Positions 33,430 to 42,213 of a DNA stretch of 64,000 nucleotides are shown here, piece by piece; positions within the stretch are counted from its first letter, which is position 1; every line of letters starts with the position of its first letter. This DNA comes from Chitinophagaceae bacterium. Lineage in GTDB: Bacteria; Bacteroidota; Bacteroidia; Chitinophagales; Chitinophagaceae. The position numbers were made by a program, and so were the translations under genes. Below the pieces are notes generated by a model that saw nothing but the letters and a program-made list of their open reading frames with translations, made no database searches and was not told the origin of the DNA. The stretch covers positions 1 to 64,000 of the forward strand of contig JAEUVO010000033.1 in NCBI GenBank assembly GCA_016786885.1, given 5' to 3'.

Positions 33430-34887
33430 GTGAGTAGCATAACCCCTTCATTTTTTTTGAGATGGATGTTCTTTGTTTGGGCAGGCATTTTCAGTTGTTT
33501 TTTTTCTGCTGCACAACTATGTACAGGTAGTTTAGGGGATCCTGTTGTTAATATTACTTTTGGTGCAGGTGGAAACTCCGGTTCTGGCTTTATAGCGCCG
33601 GGATATAATTATACATCTTCCTCTTGTCCTAATGACGGGTTTTATACTATTACCTCTTCTACATCTGGCTGCTTTGGTAATGCCTGGCATACAGTTAATG
33701 CCGATCATACTGGTAATGGAGCTTTTATGCTGGTAAATGCCTCTTTTCAACCAGGAGATTTTTATGTAGGGACTGTAACCGGCTTGTGCCCAAATACGAC
33801 ATATGAATTCTCTGCCTGGATAATGAATGTTCTATTGTCAGCCAGTGGTATTAGGCCTGATATTACGTTTAGCATCGAAACTCCTTCCGGTGTAATATTG
33901 AATCAATACAATACCGGTGGTATCAGTGTTACTGCACAACCTTTATGGGAGCAATATGGGTTCTTTTTTACAACTACTGCTGGCAATCCTGATGTTGTAT
34001 TGAGAATGACAAATAATGCACCAGGAGGGGGTGGTAATGATCTTGCACTGGATGATATTACATTTCGCCCCTGCGGGCCTGTACTTAACTCTGTTATACA
34101 GGGGAACATTAATGATACGATAGATGTTTGTATCGATGAGCAGACTACTTATTCTCTTTCAACATCAATATCACCAGGGTTTATTTCCCCAGTCTTTCAA
34201 TGGCAGGTAAGTACGGATTCAGGTGATGTGTGGGTTGATATACCTGGTGCAAATAGTCTGACTTTTCAGCGCCTGCCGTCTTTGGCAGGTAATTTCTGGT
34301 ACAGGTTAACAGTTGCAGAAAGCGGAAATGCCTCTATAACCGCCTGCCGGATCGCTTCCAATGTACTTATTGTGAATGCACACCCTAAACCTATGGTCAA
34401 TGCAGGGCCAGATAAAGTGATCATTACAGGCCGCAAGGCAACACTTGGCGGCGCTGTTTCAGGGGAGAGCCCAACCTTCAACTGGTCGCCACCTGATTTT
34501 TTGAGCGATGTAACTGTTCTTAACCCGGTTACTGCACCTGATCAGGATGTTTTGTACACATTATCTGCCGAATCACAGTTTGGGTGTACGAATGAGGACC
34601 AGGTAATGATCAAAGTAGTAGCGGGTATTTTTGTGCCAACTGCTTTTACACCTAATAATGACGGGAAAAATGATAGCTGGAAGATCCCTTTTCTTGACCC
34701 GGATCTGGGTGCCAAAGTTAATGTTTACAACAGGTATGGGCAACTGGTATATCAGGCAGCAGGAATGATTGTTAATTGGAATGGCACCCTAAAGGGAATC
34801 CCGCAACCTACAGGCACTTATGTCTATTACATTCATTTCACTGATGGAACACCCGATATGAAAGGTACATTGAATCTTATCCGGTAA
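33430..34887 (+). CDS. Secreted protein with T9SS type B C-terminal sorting domain
   Basis: 485 residues. The mature part begins with a cysteine-bearing beta-sandwich (CTGSLGDPVVNITFG, SSCPNDGFYTITSS) resembling a carbohydrate-binding or lectin-like fold; PKD/Ig-like segments follow (MVNAGPDKVIITGRKATLGG, FNWSPPDFLSDVTVLNPV). The C-terminal ~90 residues are the type B sorting signal (PTAFTPNNDGKNDSWKIPF, ending KVNVYNRYGQLVYQA and GTYVYYIHFTDG), which sends the protein through the type IX secretion system. Start GTG is chosen because it adds an arginine (FFLRW) to the n-region before FFVWAGIFSCFFSAAQ; an ATG at 33466 would leave no positive charge. CCTGCC/GGCAGG arms at 34272-34289 echo the repeat in deoC. 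Confidence 0.85.
   Translation: MSSITPSFFLRWMFFVWAGIFSCFFSAAQLCTGSLGDPVVNITFGAGGNSGSGFIAPGYNYTSSSCPNDGFYTITSSTSGCFGNAWHTVNADHTGNGAFMLVNASFQPGDFYVGTVTGLCPNTTYEFSAWIMNVLLSASGIRPDITFSIETPSGVILNQYNTGGISVTAQPLWEQYGFFFTTTAGNPDVVLRMTNNAPGGGGNDLALDDITFRPCGPVLNSVIQGNINDTIDVCIDEQTTYSLSTSISPGFISPVFQWQVSTDSGDVWVDIPGANSLTFQRLPSLAGNFWYRLTVAESGNASITACRIASNVLIVNAHPKPMVNAGPDKVIITGRKATLGGAVSGESPTFNWSPPDFLSDVTVLNPVTAPDQDVLYTLSAESQFGCTNEDQVMIKVVAGIFVPTAFTPNNDGKNDSWKIPFLDPDLGAKVNVYNRYGQLVYQAAGMIVNWNGTLKGIPQPTGTYVYYIHFTDGTPDMKGTLNLIR
34272..34289. repeat. Possible relic of the CCTGCC/GGCAGG palindrome
   Basis: CCTGCC (34272-34277) and GGCAGG (34284-34289) flank a 6-nt centre in the T9SS cargo gene. The arms match those in deoC and atpG, but only 6 bp, so chance is quite possible. 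Confidence 0.25.
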
Positions 34888-34920
34888 TAAATTTATGTGA
34901 TGTTCGTTTTAAAGTGTAGT

Positions 34921-34955
34921 AAATACCCTGCAGCCGGTATTTCTTTACTTTTATA
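34921..34955 (+). terminator. Possible terminator of the T9SS cargo gene
   Basis: AAATACC (34921-34927) pairs with GGTATTT (34936-34942) around an 8-nt loop; the following sequence is T-rich but not uniform. A 7-bp stem is modest. Confidence 0.45.
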
Positions 34956-34973
34956 TTAAATTACCTTAGAAGC

Positions 34974-36113
34974 ATGAAAACAAAATTTGCAGGACTTTCT
35001 ATAATTTCTTTTCTGTTTTTTGCCAGTTTAGGTGCTACACAGGATGCACAAACTCTATATAATGATGGGGTGAAATTAAAGAATGAGAAGAATATAAAGG
35101 AAGCAGCCGAAAAATTTAAACAAGCCGTTTCTTTAAAACCTAGTTATACCGAAGCTCGTTATGAATGGGGATGGTGCCAGAACGATCTGAAAGATTATGA
35201 GGGAGCTATTGCAAATCTCCGCAACGTACGTCTTACCTGGGGCCATATACCAAAAGTTCATTTTGAACTTGGATATGCATTTGAAAAATCAAATAAGACA
35301 GATTCAGCAATTAACTGCTATAACCGTTGTCTTCAGTTGAAGCCGGATTATAGCTTGGCTTTTAAACAGCTGGGGTATATAGCCTATACAAAAGAAGATT
35401 ATGCTAATGCTATTATACAATTTAAAAAATATGAGGAAGCTTCAAAAACAGAAATAACTGATTACTTATATTGGTACAGAAAAGGGTTTTCATATAATGC
35501 TCAGAAAGATTTTTTCAGTGCGAAGGCAGCTCTTCTGAAAGCACTTTCTTTGAAAAAAGATTATGTAAACATTTTTCTTGAACTTGGATTTGCCAGTTCC
35601 AGATTGAAAGAGGATGAAGAAGCAATAAGATATTATAATCAGGCTATAGCAATAGACCCTAAAAATCATGTGCCTTATAACGGTATTGCAGAAGTATACC
35701 GTGATAATAAGAAAGACAGAGAACTGGCGAAGACCTGGTATCAAAAAACACTGGCAATTAATCCAACTGAAAGAAAAGCTTGTTTTGGGATGGGCTTTTG
35801 CCTGAACAGCCAGGGAAAGTACACTGATGCCATTCCATATCTCAAAACCGCTATTGAAAAAGAACCAACTTATACAGCTGCTTTTGTGGAATTAGGCTAC
35901 AGTTATTTTAAAGTCAACAGGATCACAGAAGCGATTGATAATTTAAATAAGGCCATTTCTTTGAATGCAAGTAATGAGAACTCAAGATACTACCTGGCAT
36001 TGATCTACATTAACCAGAAAAACAAAGTGAAAGCACAGCAAATGGTGGATGAGTTAAAAGCCTTAAATTCTAAGCATGTAAGCACCTTACAGCCTAAAGT
36101 GGATGCGTTGTAA
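34974..36113 (+). CDS. Secreted TPR-repeat protein
   Basis: 379 residues made of about nine 34-residue tetratricopeptide repeats (for example NIKEAAEKFKQAVSLKPSYT, DYEGAIANLRNVRL, DSAINCYNRCLQLKPDYSLA, DAIPYLKTAIEKEPTYTAAF) after a signal peptide MKTKFAGLSIISFLFFASLGATQ. TPR arrays scaffold protein complexes; the partner is unknown. The cleavage site is after ATQ or AT, giving an envelope or secreted location. It follows the T9SS cargo gene by 86 bases; an intervening hairpin makes co-transcription uncertain. A TACCTTAG sequence just upstream of the start is close to the -7 consensus. Confidence 0.88.
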   Translation: MKTKFAGLSIISFLFFASLGATQDAQTLYNDGVKLKNEKNIKEAAEKFKQAVSLKPSYTEARYEWGWCQNDLKDYEGAIANLRNVRLTWGHIPKVHFELGYAFEKSNKTDSAINCYNRCLQLKPDYSLAFKQLGYIAYTKEDYANAIIQFKKYEEASKTEITDYLYWYRKGFSYNAQKDFFSAKAALLKALSLKKDYVNIFLELGFASSRLKEDEEAIRYYNQAIAIDPKNHVPYNGIAEVYRDNKKDRELAKTWYQKTLAINPTERKACFGMGFCLNSQGKYTDAIPYLKTAIEKEPTYTAAFVELGYSYFKVNRITEAIDNLNKAISLNASNENSRYYLALIYINQKNKVKAQQMVDELKALNSKHVSTLQPKVDAL

Positions 36114-36480
36114 TTTTCGTAATTTCTTTCATTTATTCTTCAGCACATTGCAATTATAACATATTGCCGGGCAGATGTTCATTAGCCAGGAACAGTAATA
36201 CGCAACAGTATATTTTTACTTTGTAACATTTTACTATGATTTATTTTCATTTGCAGGTATGAATCAGCCCTGGTAATGAAAATATCTTAACTGCGCAGGC
36301 AGTTTGGTATGCAATGAGTATCCCCGGTTTTCCAGCCGGGGATTTTTATCACTTATCAACCATCTTTTTGCAGATGAGAACCAGGGATTAGCGGCGGACA
36401 ATCATCTCTGAAGGCTGAAAAAACGGTGAATATTTTAGCATCGTTAAATTCCAATATTCATTAAAATCAAATCTGAACGT
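36114..36480 (+). other. 367-bp gap holding one terminator-like hairpin
   Basis: No ORF of note. ATCCCCGG (36320-36327) and CCGGGGAT (36336-36343) make an 8-bp G/C-rich stem followed by TTTTTAT, a typical rho-independent terminator. It lies 207 bases after the TPR gene stop and 138 before the next start, so it ends either a long 3' UTR or a separate small transcript. A 5-codon frame (MNQPW) at 36259-36276 is probably meaningless. Confidence 0.55.
36320..36348 (+). terminator. Terminator in the 36.1-36.5 kb gap
   Basis: Eight-bp G/C-rich stem (36320-36327 with 36336-36343) with an 8-nt loop and a T-rich tail. Confidence 0.75.
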
Positions 36481-37752
36481 ATGAAAATTAAACTAATCTT
36501 TCTCTGCTGCATTGGCAGCCTTCTTTTTTTTGCTTCCTGTAAAAAGGACAAAGAACCAGTTCCACAACCCGCACCTTCACAAACAGTAACAGCCATCACT
36601 CCTTCTTCGGGACCAAAGAATACGGTGGTGAACATCCGCGGAACCAATTTTGGTACCAGCACTGCAATTCTGAAGGTTTATTTTAATAATGTGCAGGGAA
36701 CTATTCAATCGGCTAATGATACACTTATTACTGCTGTAGTACCTGCAAATGCAGGAACAGGAATAGTAAAAGTGGAGAAAAGTGGCACTCAGGTGAATGG
36801 ACCATCATTCGAGTACTTTGTGGCCGCAAGAGTACTTACATACGCCGGAAGCAGTATTGGCTACGCCGATGGTAATGCAGGAGCCTCACAGTTTAATATT
36901 GTAAGCGGTGTGGTAAAAGATGCTGCCGGAAACTTATTTGTTTGCGACCGGGATAATCATCGTATCAGGAAGATTACCCCGGCAGGTGTTGTATCAACAT
37001 TTGCAGGAGGCGCCAGTGGTTTTGTGGATGGCACAGGCACGGCGGCCCGGTTCAATCAGCCTTACTGCATAACGATTGATGCCACTGGTAATTTATACGT
37101 TGGTGACAGGATGAATCATGCTATCAGGAAAATTACACCTACCGGTGTAGTTACCACTTTGGCCGGCAATGGTACTCCCGGCAGCCAAAATGGTACAGGC
37201 AGTGCAGCCACATTTGCTGAACCCTTGGGTATAGCGACAGATGCGGCCGGAAATATATTTGTGGCAGATTATTTAAACGGACTGATCAGGAAAATTACAC
37301 CTGCCGGTGTAGTAACAACTTTGCTTAGTCCTGGCCAAGTTTTTGGGTTAGTATTTGATGCAAGCAATAATTTATACTACACAACGTACAATAGTCACCA
37401 AATAATGAAATATAGCAGCATGGGTGCCAGTTCTGTTATAGCAGGTCAAAGCGGCACAAGTGGTACTGAAGATGGTACTGGTACAGCTGCCCGCTTTAAC
37501 TTCCCATCAGGTATAACAGTTGATGGGAATGGCAATCTTTATGTTTGCGATGCCATGAGCCATCGTATCCGCAAAATTACTTCGGCCGGAGTTGTTACCA
37601 CTTTTGCAGGGAATAATGCAGGCGTTACAGATGGTATCGGCAGCAGTGCTGCATTTAATACCCCGTTAGCAGTTTGTGGTGATTTCAATAAAAATGTTAT
37701 TTATATAGCCGATTTTAATAATCATCGCATCCGTAAGGTAGTTGTTGATTAA
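36481..37752 (+). CDS. IPT/TIG and NHL-repeat lipoprotein
   Basis: 423 residues. The signal IKLIFLCCIGSLLFFASC has lipobox FASC, giving a lipidated Cys, with KKDKEP after it. Residues about 37-115 are an IPT/TIG immunoglobulin-like domain (VTAITPSSGPKNTVVNIRG, NFGTSTAILKVYFNNVQGT). The remainder is a propeller of five or so NHL-type repeats, each with the core NLYVCD/GDxxNHxIRKITPAGVVTTxAG (for example DAAGNLFVCDRDNHRIRKIT and DATGNLYVGDRMNHAIRKIT). NHL propellers bind protein or carbohydrate; the ligand is unknown. It is anchored to the outer membrane and followed closely (11 bases) by two small membrane proteins that may be co-expressed. Confidence 0.9.
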   Translation: MKIKLIFLCCIGSLLFFASCKKDKEPVPQPAPSQTVTAITPSSGPKNTVVNIRGTNFGTSTAILKVYFNNVQGTIQSANDTLITAVVPANAGTGIVKVEKSGTQVNGPSFEYFVAARVLTYAGSSIGYADGNAGASQFNIVSGVVKDAAGNLFVCDRDNHRIRKITPAGVVSTFAGGASGFVDGTGTAARFNQPYCITIDATGNLYVGDRMNHAIRKITPTGVVTTLAGNGTPGSQNGTGSAATFAEPLGIATDAAGNIFVADYLNGLIRKITPAGVVTTLLSPGQVFGLVFDASNNLYYTTYNSHQIMKYSSMGASSVIAGQSGTSGTEDGTGTAARFNFPSGITVDGNGNLYVCDAMSHRIRKITSAGVVTTFAGNNAGVTDGIGSSAAFNTPLAVCGDFNKNVIYIADFNNHRIRKVVVD

Positions 37753-37763
37753 GCAAATAAAGT

Positions 37764-37982
37764 ATGAATAAAAATGAATTCTGGCCGAAAGAAGGAAAGC
37801 TAAAGAAGGGACTGATAATCCTGGCAATAGTAATTGTATCAGCATTGGCAGCTACATTACTGGAGGAAAAGAACGGCCTCAGGTTATCAAAGAAAGTATA
37901 TATGGTTATTGCATTTCTCTGTATTGCTATCTGGATATACCAGCCTGGCAATAAAAATGACAGTTCTGTTAACCATAAATGA
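37764..37982 (+). CDS. Small two-helix membrane protein
   Basis: 72 residues with two hydrophobic segments (about 17-33, LIILAIVIVSALAATLL, and 46-59, VYMVIAFLCIAIWI) around a charged loop (EEKNGLRLSKK), and a polar C-terminus. No family recognised. Its stop codon overlaps the next ATG (ATGA), so the two are translationally coupled and probably made as a pair. Upstream, the IPT/NHL lipoprotein gene ends 11 bases before it. Confidence 0.68.
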   Translation: MNKNEFWPKEGKLKKGLIILAIVIVSALAATLLEEKNGLRLSKKVYMVIAFLCIAIWIYQPGNKNDSSVNHK

Positions 37983-38248
37983 TTCTTGGTATGACAACAA
38001 CTGGTAAGAAAAAACAAATCAGTATGAACACCGTGTTTGGAAGCATAGCACTGGGCATACTGGTTGTAGCAACGTACATGACTTTTTCCCATCATCCAAT
38101 GGCAGGTATTGTCAGTAAATGGCAATCAGGTGTGATTGGCAGGGATGAATATTTCCCGGCATTGACAATTTTTCTGCTGGCTATACCGGCTCTTTTAGTA
38201 TTGATGGTTGTAAAACTACTCCTTGTAAAATGGAGGCAAATAAAATAG
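37979..38248 (+). CDS. Small two-helix membrane protein
   Basis: 89 residues with two hydrophobic helices (about 19-33, VFGSIALGILVVATYM, and 63-80, LTIFLLAIPALLVLMVV) and a polar loop between (SHHPMAGIVSKWQSGVIGRDEYFP). Starts with the ATGA overlap at 37979; an internal ATG (37991) cannot be excluded. Followed by a G/C-rich hairpin terminator. Function unknown; together with the preceding gene it may form a small membrane complex with the NHL lipoprotein. Confidence 0.65.
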   Translation: MILGMTTTGKKKQISMNTVFGSIALGILVVATYMTFSHHPMAGIVSKWQSGVIGRDEYFPALTIFLLAIPALLVLMVVKLLLVKWRQIK

Positions 38249-38291
38249 AAGGCCATAATAGAATCATTAATCATTACTTACCTTTCCTCTC

Positions 38292-38320
38292 ATATTCCCG
38301 CCACGGCGGGAATATTTTTT
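38292..38320 (+). terminator. Terminator of the IPT/NHL and small membrane protein unit
   Basis: ATATTCCCGC (38292-38301) pairs with GCGGGAATAT (38306-38315) around a short CACG loop, followed by TTTTTTC. Confidence 0.83.
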
Positions 38321-38527
38321 TCTGCAGCAAACCGTATTTTGACCTGTATTTTGGAGCAGATAATACTGTAATGATTGTTTATTGATAGTAAGAAAATGAT
38401 AACTGACTGTTCTTGGTTTATAAGCGATTTGTGGTAGAATAACTGTTAGAAGAAACAGATAATTAATTTCATAAGATTGAGAATCCTTACTTACTTTTAA
38501 GTGCATACCAAACTTAAAGTTATAGAA

Positions 38528-40375
38528 ATGAAAAGCCGGATTTTTTTACTCTTAGTAATATTCCTGGTTCAATTTAAAATAATTTTTTCCCAGGATTGTA
38601 TCTGCCCGGAGTATAATGTGCTAAGAAATAGGCATACTCAGAGTGAGTCAAGTGCTAAACCTTTCGTCGATCAATTACTAAGATCTGACAATATTATATG
38701 CGAAGCAAGAGGTAATGAATGGATGGCTACTGAGTATTTGGGCGAAAACAATTTTGATACAGCCGAAATTTACTTTCTGAAGGCTGAAAAACTATATATA
38801 CAGTCGGGTTGCAGTGACAGTGTTTTTGTAAGTGTATATAAGAACTGGGCCCAATTACATTATACAAAGGGGGACTTTGGCAAAGCGCAGGACTACAGCT
38901 TTAAGTTGCTCAGGGCAGCAGAAGCATCTGGAAATCCTCATGAAATTGGCGTCTGTAATACTATGATTGCGCAATTGTTTAATCAAACCGGCCAGGCTGA
39001 TAAAGGGATAGTTTATTCAAGAAGAGCGGTACTTTTTTTGGATAAAATAAAAGATACTATTAAGAAATCTGATTTGCTTGCTAAATTGGCTAAGCGTTAC
39101 CTCTGGCACTACCAGGATACTAAAACCTCATCCAGTCTTGATTCGTCAGAGTTATTTAGTTACCAGTTGCTTTACTTAGCAAGATTAACCGGCAGAAAAA
39201 GCTCTATATCTTTTGCCTTTAGTAATCTTGAAGGGGTTGCCTGGGAGAGAGGCGATTTGAAAAAGGCATTGGTATTTCTTGACAGTTCTTTTCTCTATAC
39301 TGACAATGGAAATTATGATATGCTGGGAACTAATTATTTTGATAAAGCAGATATTTATATTGAACTCAAGGATTATGTTAATGCTGCAAAAATGGCTGAT
39401 TCTTCGTTGTATTACAGGAAACTGACTGATAACAAGATCTATATTGCTGAAGGTTATGAATTGATTGCAAGAATAGGTAAAGAGAGCGGCGATTACAAAA
39501 AAGCATATGAGTTTAGTGTAATGGCAAGGGCTATAACCGATAGTGTGAGGAATGTAGAAAAGACTAAAGAAGTTACAGAATTGGAAAGAAAATACAGTCA
39601 GGAAAAAAATGAACAGAAAATAAAAAGCCTGGCACAGCAGAAAAAAATCTATGTATTGCTGGCTGCGGCGGGTTTGTTTGCCCTGATCGGCCTTGTTTTT
39701 TTTATACGACAGCAGGCGATGAAGCACAAACAGAGAATACTGGAAACAGAGCAGCGATTGAACCGGGCCCGTATGAACCCGCATTTCTTTTTCAATGCCC
39801 TGTCTTCTTTGCAGTCATTTGCTTTGGAAGGAAATGATGGGAAAAGCATTGCCAGTAACCTTTCAAAGTTTTCTCATATAATGAGAGAAACTCTAGAAAG
39901 CACCTATAAAGAATATGTAACAATCACCCAGGAGAAAGAATTTCTGGAAGAGTATATTGAGTTACAGGCAATCCGTAATCCAGGGAAATTTGCTTATTCT
40001 GTTGTAATTGATGGAGAAGTAGATGCTGATGAAACGATCATTCCCTCTATGATACTTCAACCGTTTGTCGAAAACAGTATAGAGCATGGATTCGCCGGAA
40101 TTGATTATGCCGGGCTGATTCAGATAAAATTTGATATGAGAAGCAAGGAATTAGAAGTTAGTATTATAGATAACGGTAAAGGACTGATAAGTGGGCCAAG
40201 GGATAATAACGAGCATATTTCAAGAGCCAGCCAGATTATTAAAGACAGAATTTACCTGCTCAATATCAAATTGAAAACAAAAGCTTCTTTCAGTATTGAT
40301 AATAACTTAAATGGAAAAGGAGTAACCGTGTTGATCAGGCTACCCCTTTTATACAAACAAAATCTAAACAATTGA
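38528..40375 (+). CDS. TPR-linked LytS-type sensor histidine kinase
   Basis: 615 residues from this start (the open frame extends upstream to 38501, but the MKSRIFLLLVIFLVQFKIIFSQ signal-like segment starts here). The periplasmic half contains TPR-like helical repeats. A transmembrane helix (374-393, YVLLAAAGLFALIGLVFFI) precedes a coiled linker. The kinase core is the LytS/YehU His_kinase type: His419 in ARMNPHFFFNALSSLQSF is the phospho-acceptor, and the ATPase has MILQPFVENSIEHG and IIDNGKGL. Its likely partner is the LytTR regulator at 42214, but an inverted gene lies between. The stop codon abuts the convergent gene with no gap. Confidence 0.92.
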   Translation: MKSRIFLLLVIFLVQFKIIFSQDCICPEYNVLRNRHTQSESSAKPFVDQLLRSDNIICEARGNEWMATEYLGENNFDTAEIYFLKAEKLYIQSGCSDSVFVSVYKNWAQLHYTKGDFGKAQDYSFKLLRAAEASGNPHEIGVCNTMIAQLFNQTGQADKGIVYSRRAVLFLDKIKDTIKKSDLLAKLAKRYLWHYQDTKTSSSLDSSELFSYQLLYLARLTGRKSSISFAFSNLEGVAWERGDLKKALVFLDSSFLYTDNGNYDMLGTNYFDKADIYIELKDYVNAAKMADSSLYYRKLTDNKIYIAEGYELIARIGKESGDYKKAYEFSVMARAITDSVRNVEKTKEVTELERKYSQEKNEQKIKSLAQQKKIYVLLAAAGLFALIGLVFFIRQQAMKHKQRILETEQRLNRARMNPHFFFNALSSLQSFALEGNDGKSIASNLSKFSHIMRETLESTYKEYVTITQEKEFLEEYIELQAIRNPGKFAYSVVIDGEVDADETIIPSMILQPFVENSIEHGFAGIDYAGLIQIKFDMRSKELEVSIIDNGKGLISGPRDNNEHISRASQIIKDRIYLLNIKLKTKASFSIDNNLNGKGVTVLIRLPLLYKQNLNN

Positions 40376-41992
40376 CTACTTTAATTTATCACACCCAATT
40401 TCTCTCTTCCCCCCATAGCTGTTATACTTAATAGTACTGCTGTAATTACCTCCGCCTGTATAATCCTGCCGGAAGGTAAATTCCTGGTACATGCATTTCC
40501 CGTCATGATCTTTAAAAATTCCAACTGCACTTACGATGCGGTAAAGAATAACACCCAGTTCGTTTTTCTTTATTGTCCAATCGGGGGAATTAATAATGAC
40601 TTTTGTAAAATGTTCTTTCCATCCAAGCTTATTTAATGCTGCTACCATTTGCTGTTCCATGGCCGTGTTTTTCATTCCTGCTTTCGGCAATGTCCTGCTG
40701 GCCATCAACTCATCATGCAGTTTGCCTGACATTGCTTTAATTTCAGTAATGCCGCTGTTGAGATCCAGGGAAAGTTCACTTTCAATATCTCTGATATTGT
40801 TTGTTGGAAAGATCAGTTCACAGGTAATAGCATGACTTACATCACCTCCGCGAACCAATTCATCTAAAAAGTAAGAGATCGTCCAGTTTTCTTCAGCAAT
40901 GTATGGAGCATAATTATCTTTCAACCACTGTGCATCAGGCAATAATGCAAACTGGATGTATGATTTGTTTTGTGCAGTTAACGGCAATTCAAAGTATGAT
41001 AAGTCGCCACCCCAAATAGCAGTACCTCCATCCACTTTTATTCTTACCCGTAAGTTTGTATTACCATTCATAGCCTCATTAGCAGTTACTCCCAGGTATG
41101 CTGTACCATAAATATATTCGCCGGTCTTAAACTCAGTTTTAATAAAAGATGACATTTCACTTTCCTTACCGATTACCAATGGCTTACTGCTCCAGATTAT
41201 TTTGTTTAAATTTTGTTTATGAAAATCGCTGGTAAAGAACCTGGATGCTTCTCCTTCTGCATTGCCCAGCAGTTTATTTATTTCCTGTAACTTTTTCTTA
41301 AAAGGCTCATTGTTGGGGGAAAGTATCAGCACCGCTTCACACTCATATTTTGCATGCTCCAATAAGGCCATTTTCTTTTGCGGATTGGAGGCTCCTCTGC
41401 TGTCTGTCATTGGTTGGGTAACATTCCATTTCAACCGGTCTGCACGGATAAGGTATTTATCGTAATCAGCAAGAGCTTCATCTATCTTGGCAATAAAACC
41501 TTTACCTGCAGCTCCTGTGTTAGTTGCTTTTTTTTCGGTGTATTCAGCAAGGTTCAATGCTTTTACTCTGTCGTGATAGGCTTTTCCGGTTATGCCAGGT
41601 TCAATATCGTACCCGGAAGAATATACGCCGATTAATTTTTGCCAGAAACCAACATAGTAATTTCTTTCTTCTTCACCCTTTGCACTTGCTTCTTTCTTTT
41701 CATCGTTTTGTTTTTGTATTTCAGCTTCCTGCTTTGCAACCATATCCTGGAAAACCTTCAATTCTGCTTCCATAGCAGATGTGTTATAGGAAGGATCTTT
41801 TTCCTTTATAGTTTTTAAAAGGTTTGTTGCACCTACAAGGTATGAGTTAACACTTTTACCCTGCTTCATCATCTCAATTTTTCCCCAAAATGATTTTACC
41901 TGGGTTTTTGCCGGTCCAGTATAACTGGCATCTTGTGCATGGGAGTTTATAATAACAAATAGGCAGAAAATGGGTAAGATAAATTGTTTCAT
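40376..41992 (-). CDS. Large secreted protein of unknown function
   Basis: 538 residues. Signal peptide MKQFILPIFCLFVIINSHAQ. The N-terminal half is helical (FWGKIEMMKQGKSVNSYLVG; a coiled, Lys/Glu-rich segment near 86-108); the C-terminal half seems beta-rich (TEFKTGEYIYGTAYLGVTAN; WGGDLSYFELPLTAQNKSY; FTFRQDYTGGGNYSST). I recognise no family. It sits inverted between the sensor kinase and LytTR regulator genes, ending next to the kinase stop; it starts 221 bases from the LytTR start, so the two may share a divergent promoter region. Confidence 0.78.
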   Translation of the reverse strand: MKQFILPIFCLFVIINSHAQDASYTGPAKTQVKSFWGKIEMMKQGKSVNSYLVGATNLLKTIKEKDPSYNTSAMEAELKVFQDMVAKQEAEIQKQNDEKKEASAKGEEERNYYVGFWQKLIGVYSSGYDIEPGITGKAYHDRVKALNLAEYTEKKATNTGAAGKGFIAKIDEALADYDKYLIRADRLKWNVTQPMTDSRGASNPQKKMALLEHAKYECEAVLILSPNNEPFKKKLQEINKLLGNAEGEASRFFTSDFHKQNLNKIIWSSKPLVIGKESEMSSFIKTEFKTGEYIYGTAYLGVTANEAMNGNTNLRVRIKVDGGTAIWGGDLSYFELPLTAQNKSYIQFALLPDAQWLKDNYAPYIAEENWTISYFLDELVRGGDVSHAITCELIFPTNNIRDIESELSLDLNSGITEIKAMSGKLHDELMASRTLPKAGMKNTAMEQQMVAALNKLGWKEHFTKVIINSPDWTIKKNELGVILYRIVSAVGIFKDHDGKCMYQEFTFRQDYTGGGNYSSTIKYNSYGGKREIGCDKLK

Positions 41993-42213
41993 AATTCACA
42001 GATTTTGGGATAAAATAAGTCTCTTATTTTCAGGGCATCACGGAAAATGGACGGGTGCAGTTTTTGAATGGATAATTGCCTAAAAGGGTGTGATATCTGC
42101 ACTATTCACAATTAGGCAAGTGTGAAGTGTTAAGAACTTTTTTGCTGATTGCCATAATGTTATCGAAATTTGATGAATACCAAATATGCAGAGCCTAATC
42201 CCAGAAGTGAATA

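Noticed and set aside
36259..36276. Five-codon frame MNQPW ending in TAA
   Set aside because: Far too short to separate from chance; no promoter or ribosome signal is visible.
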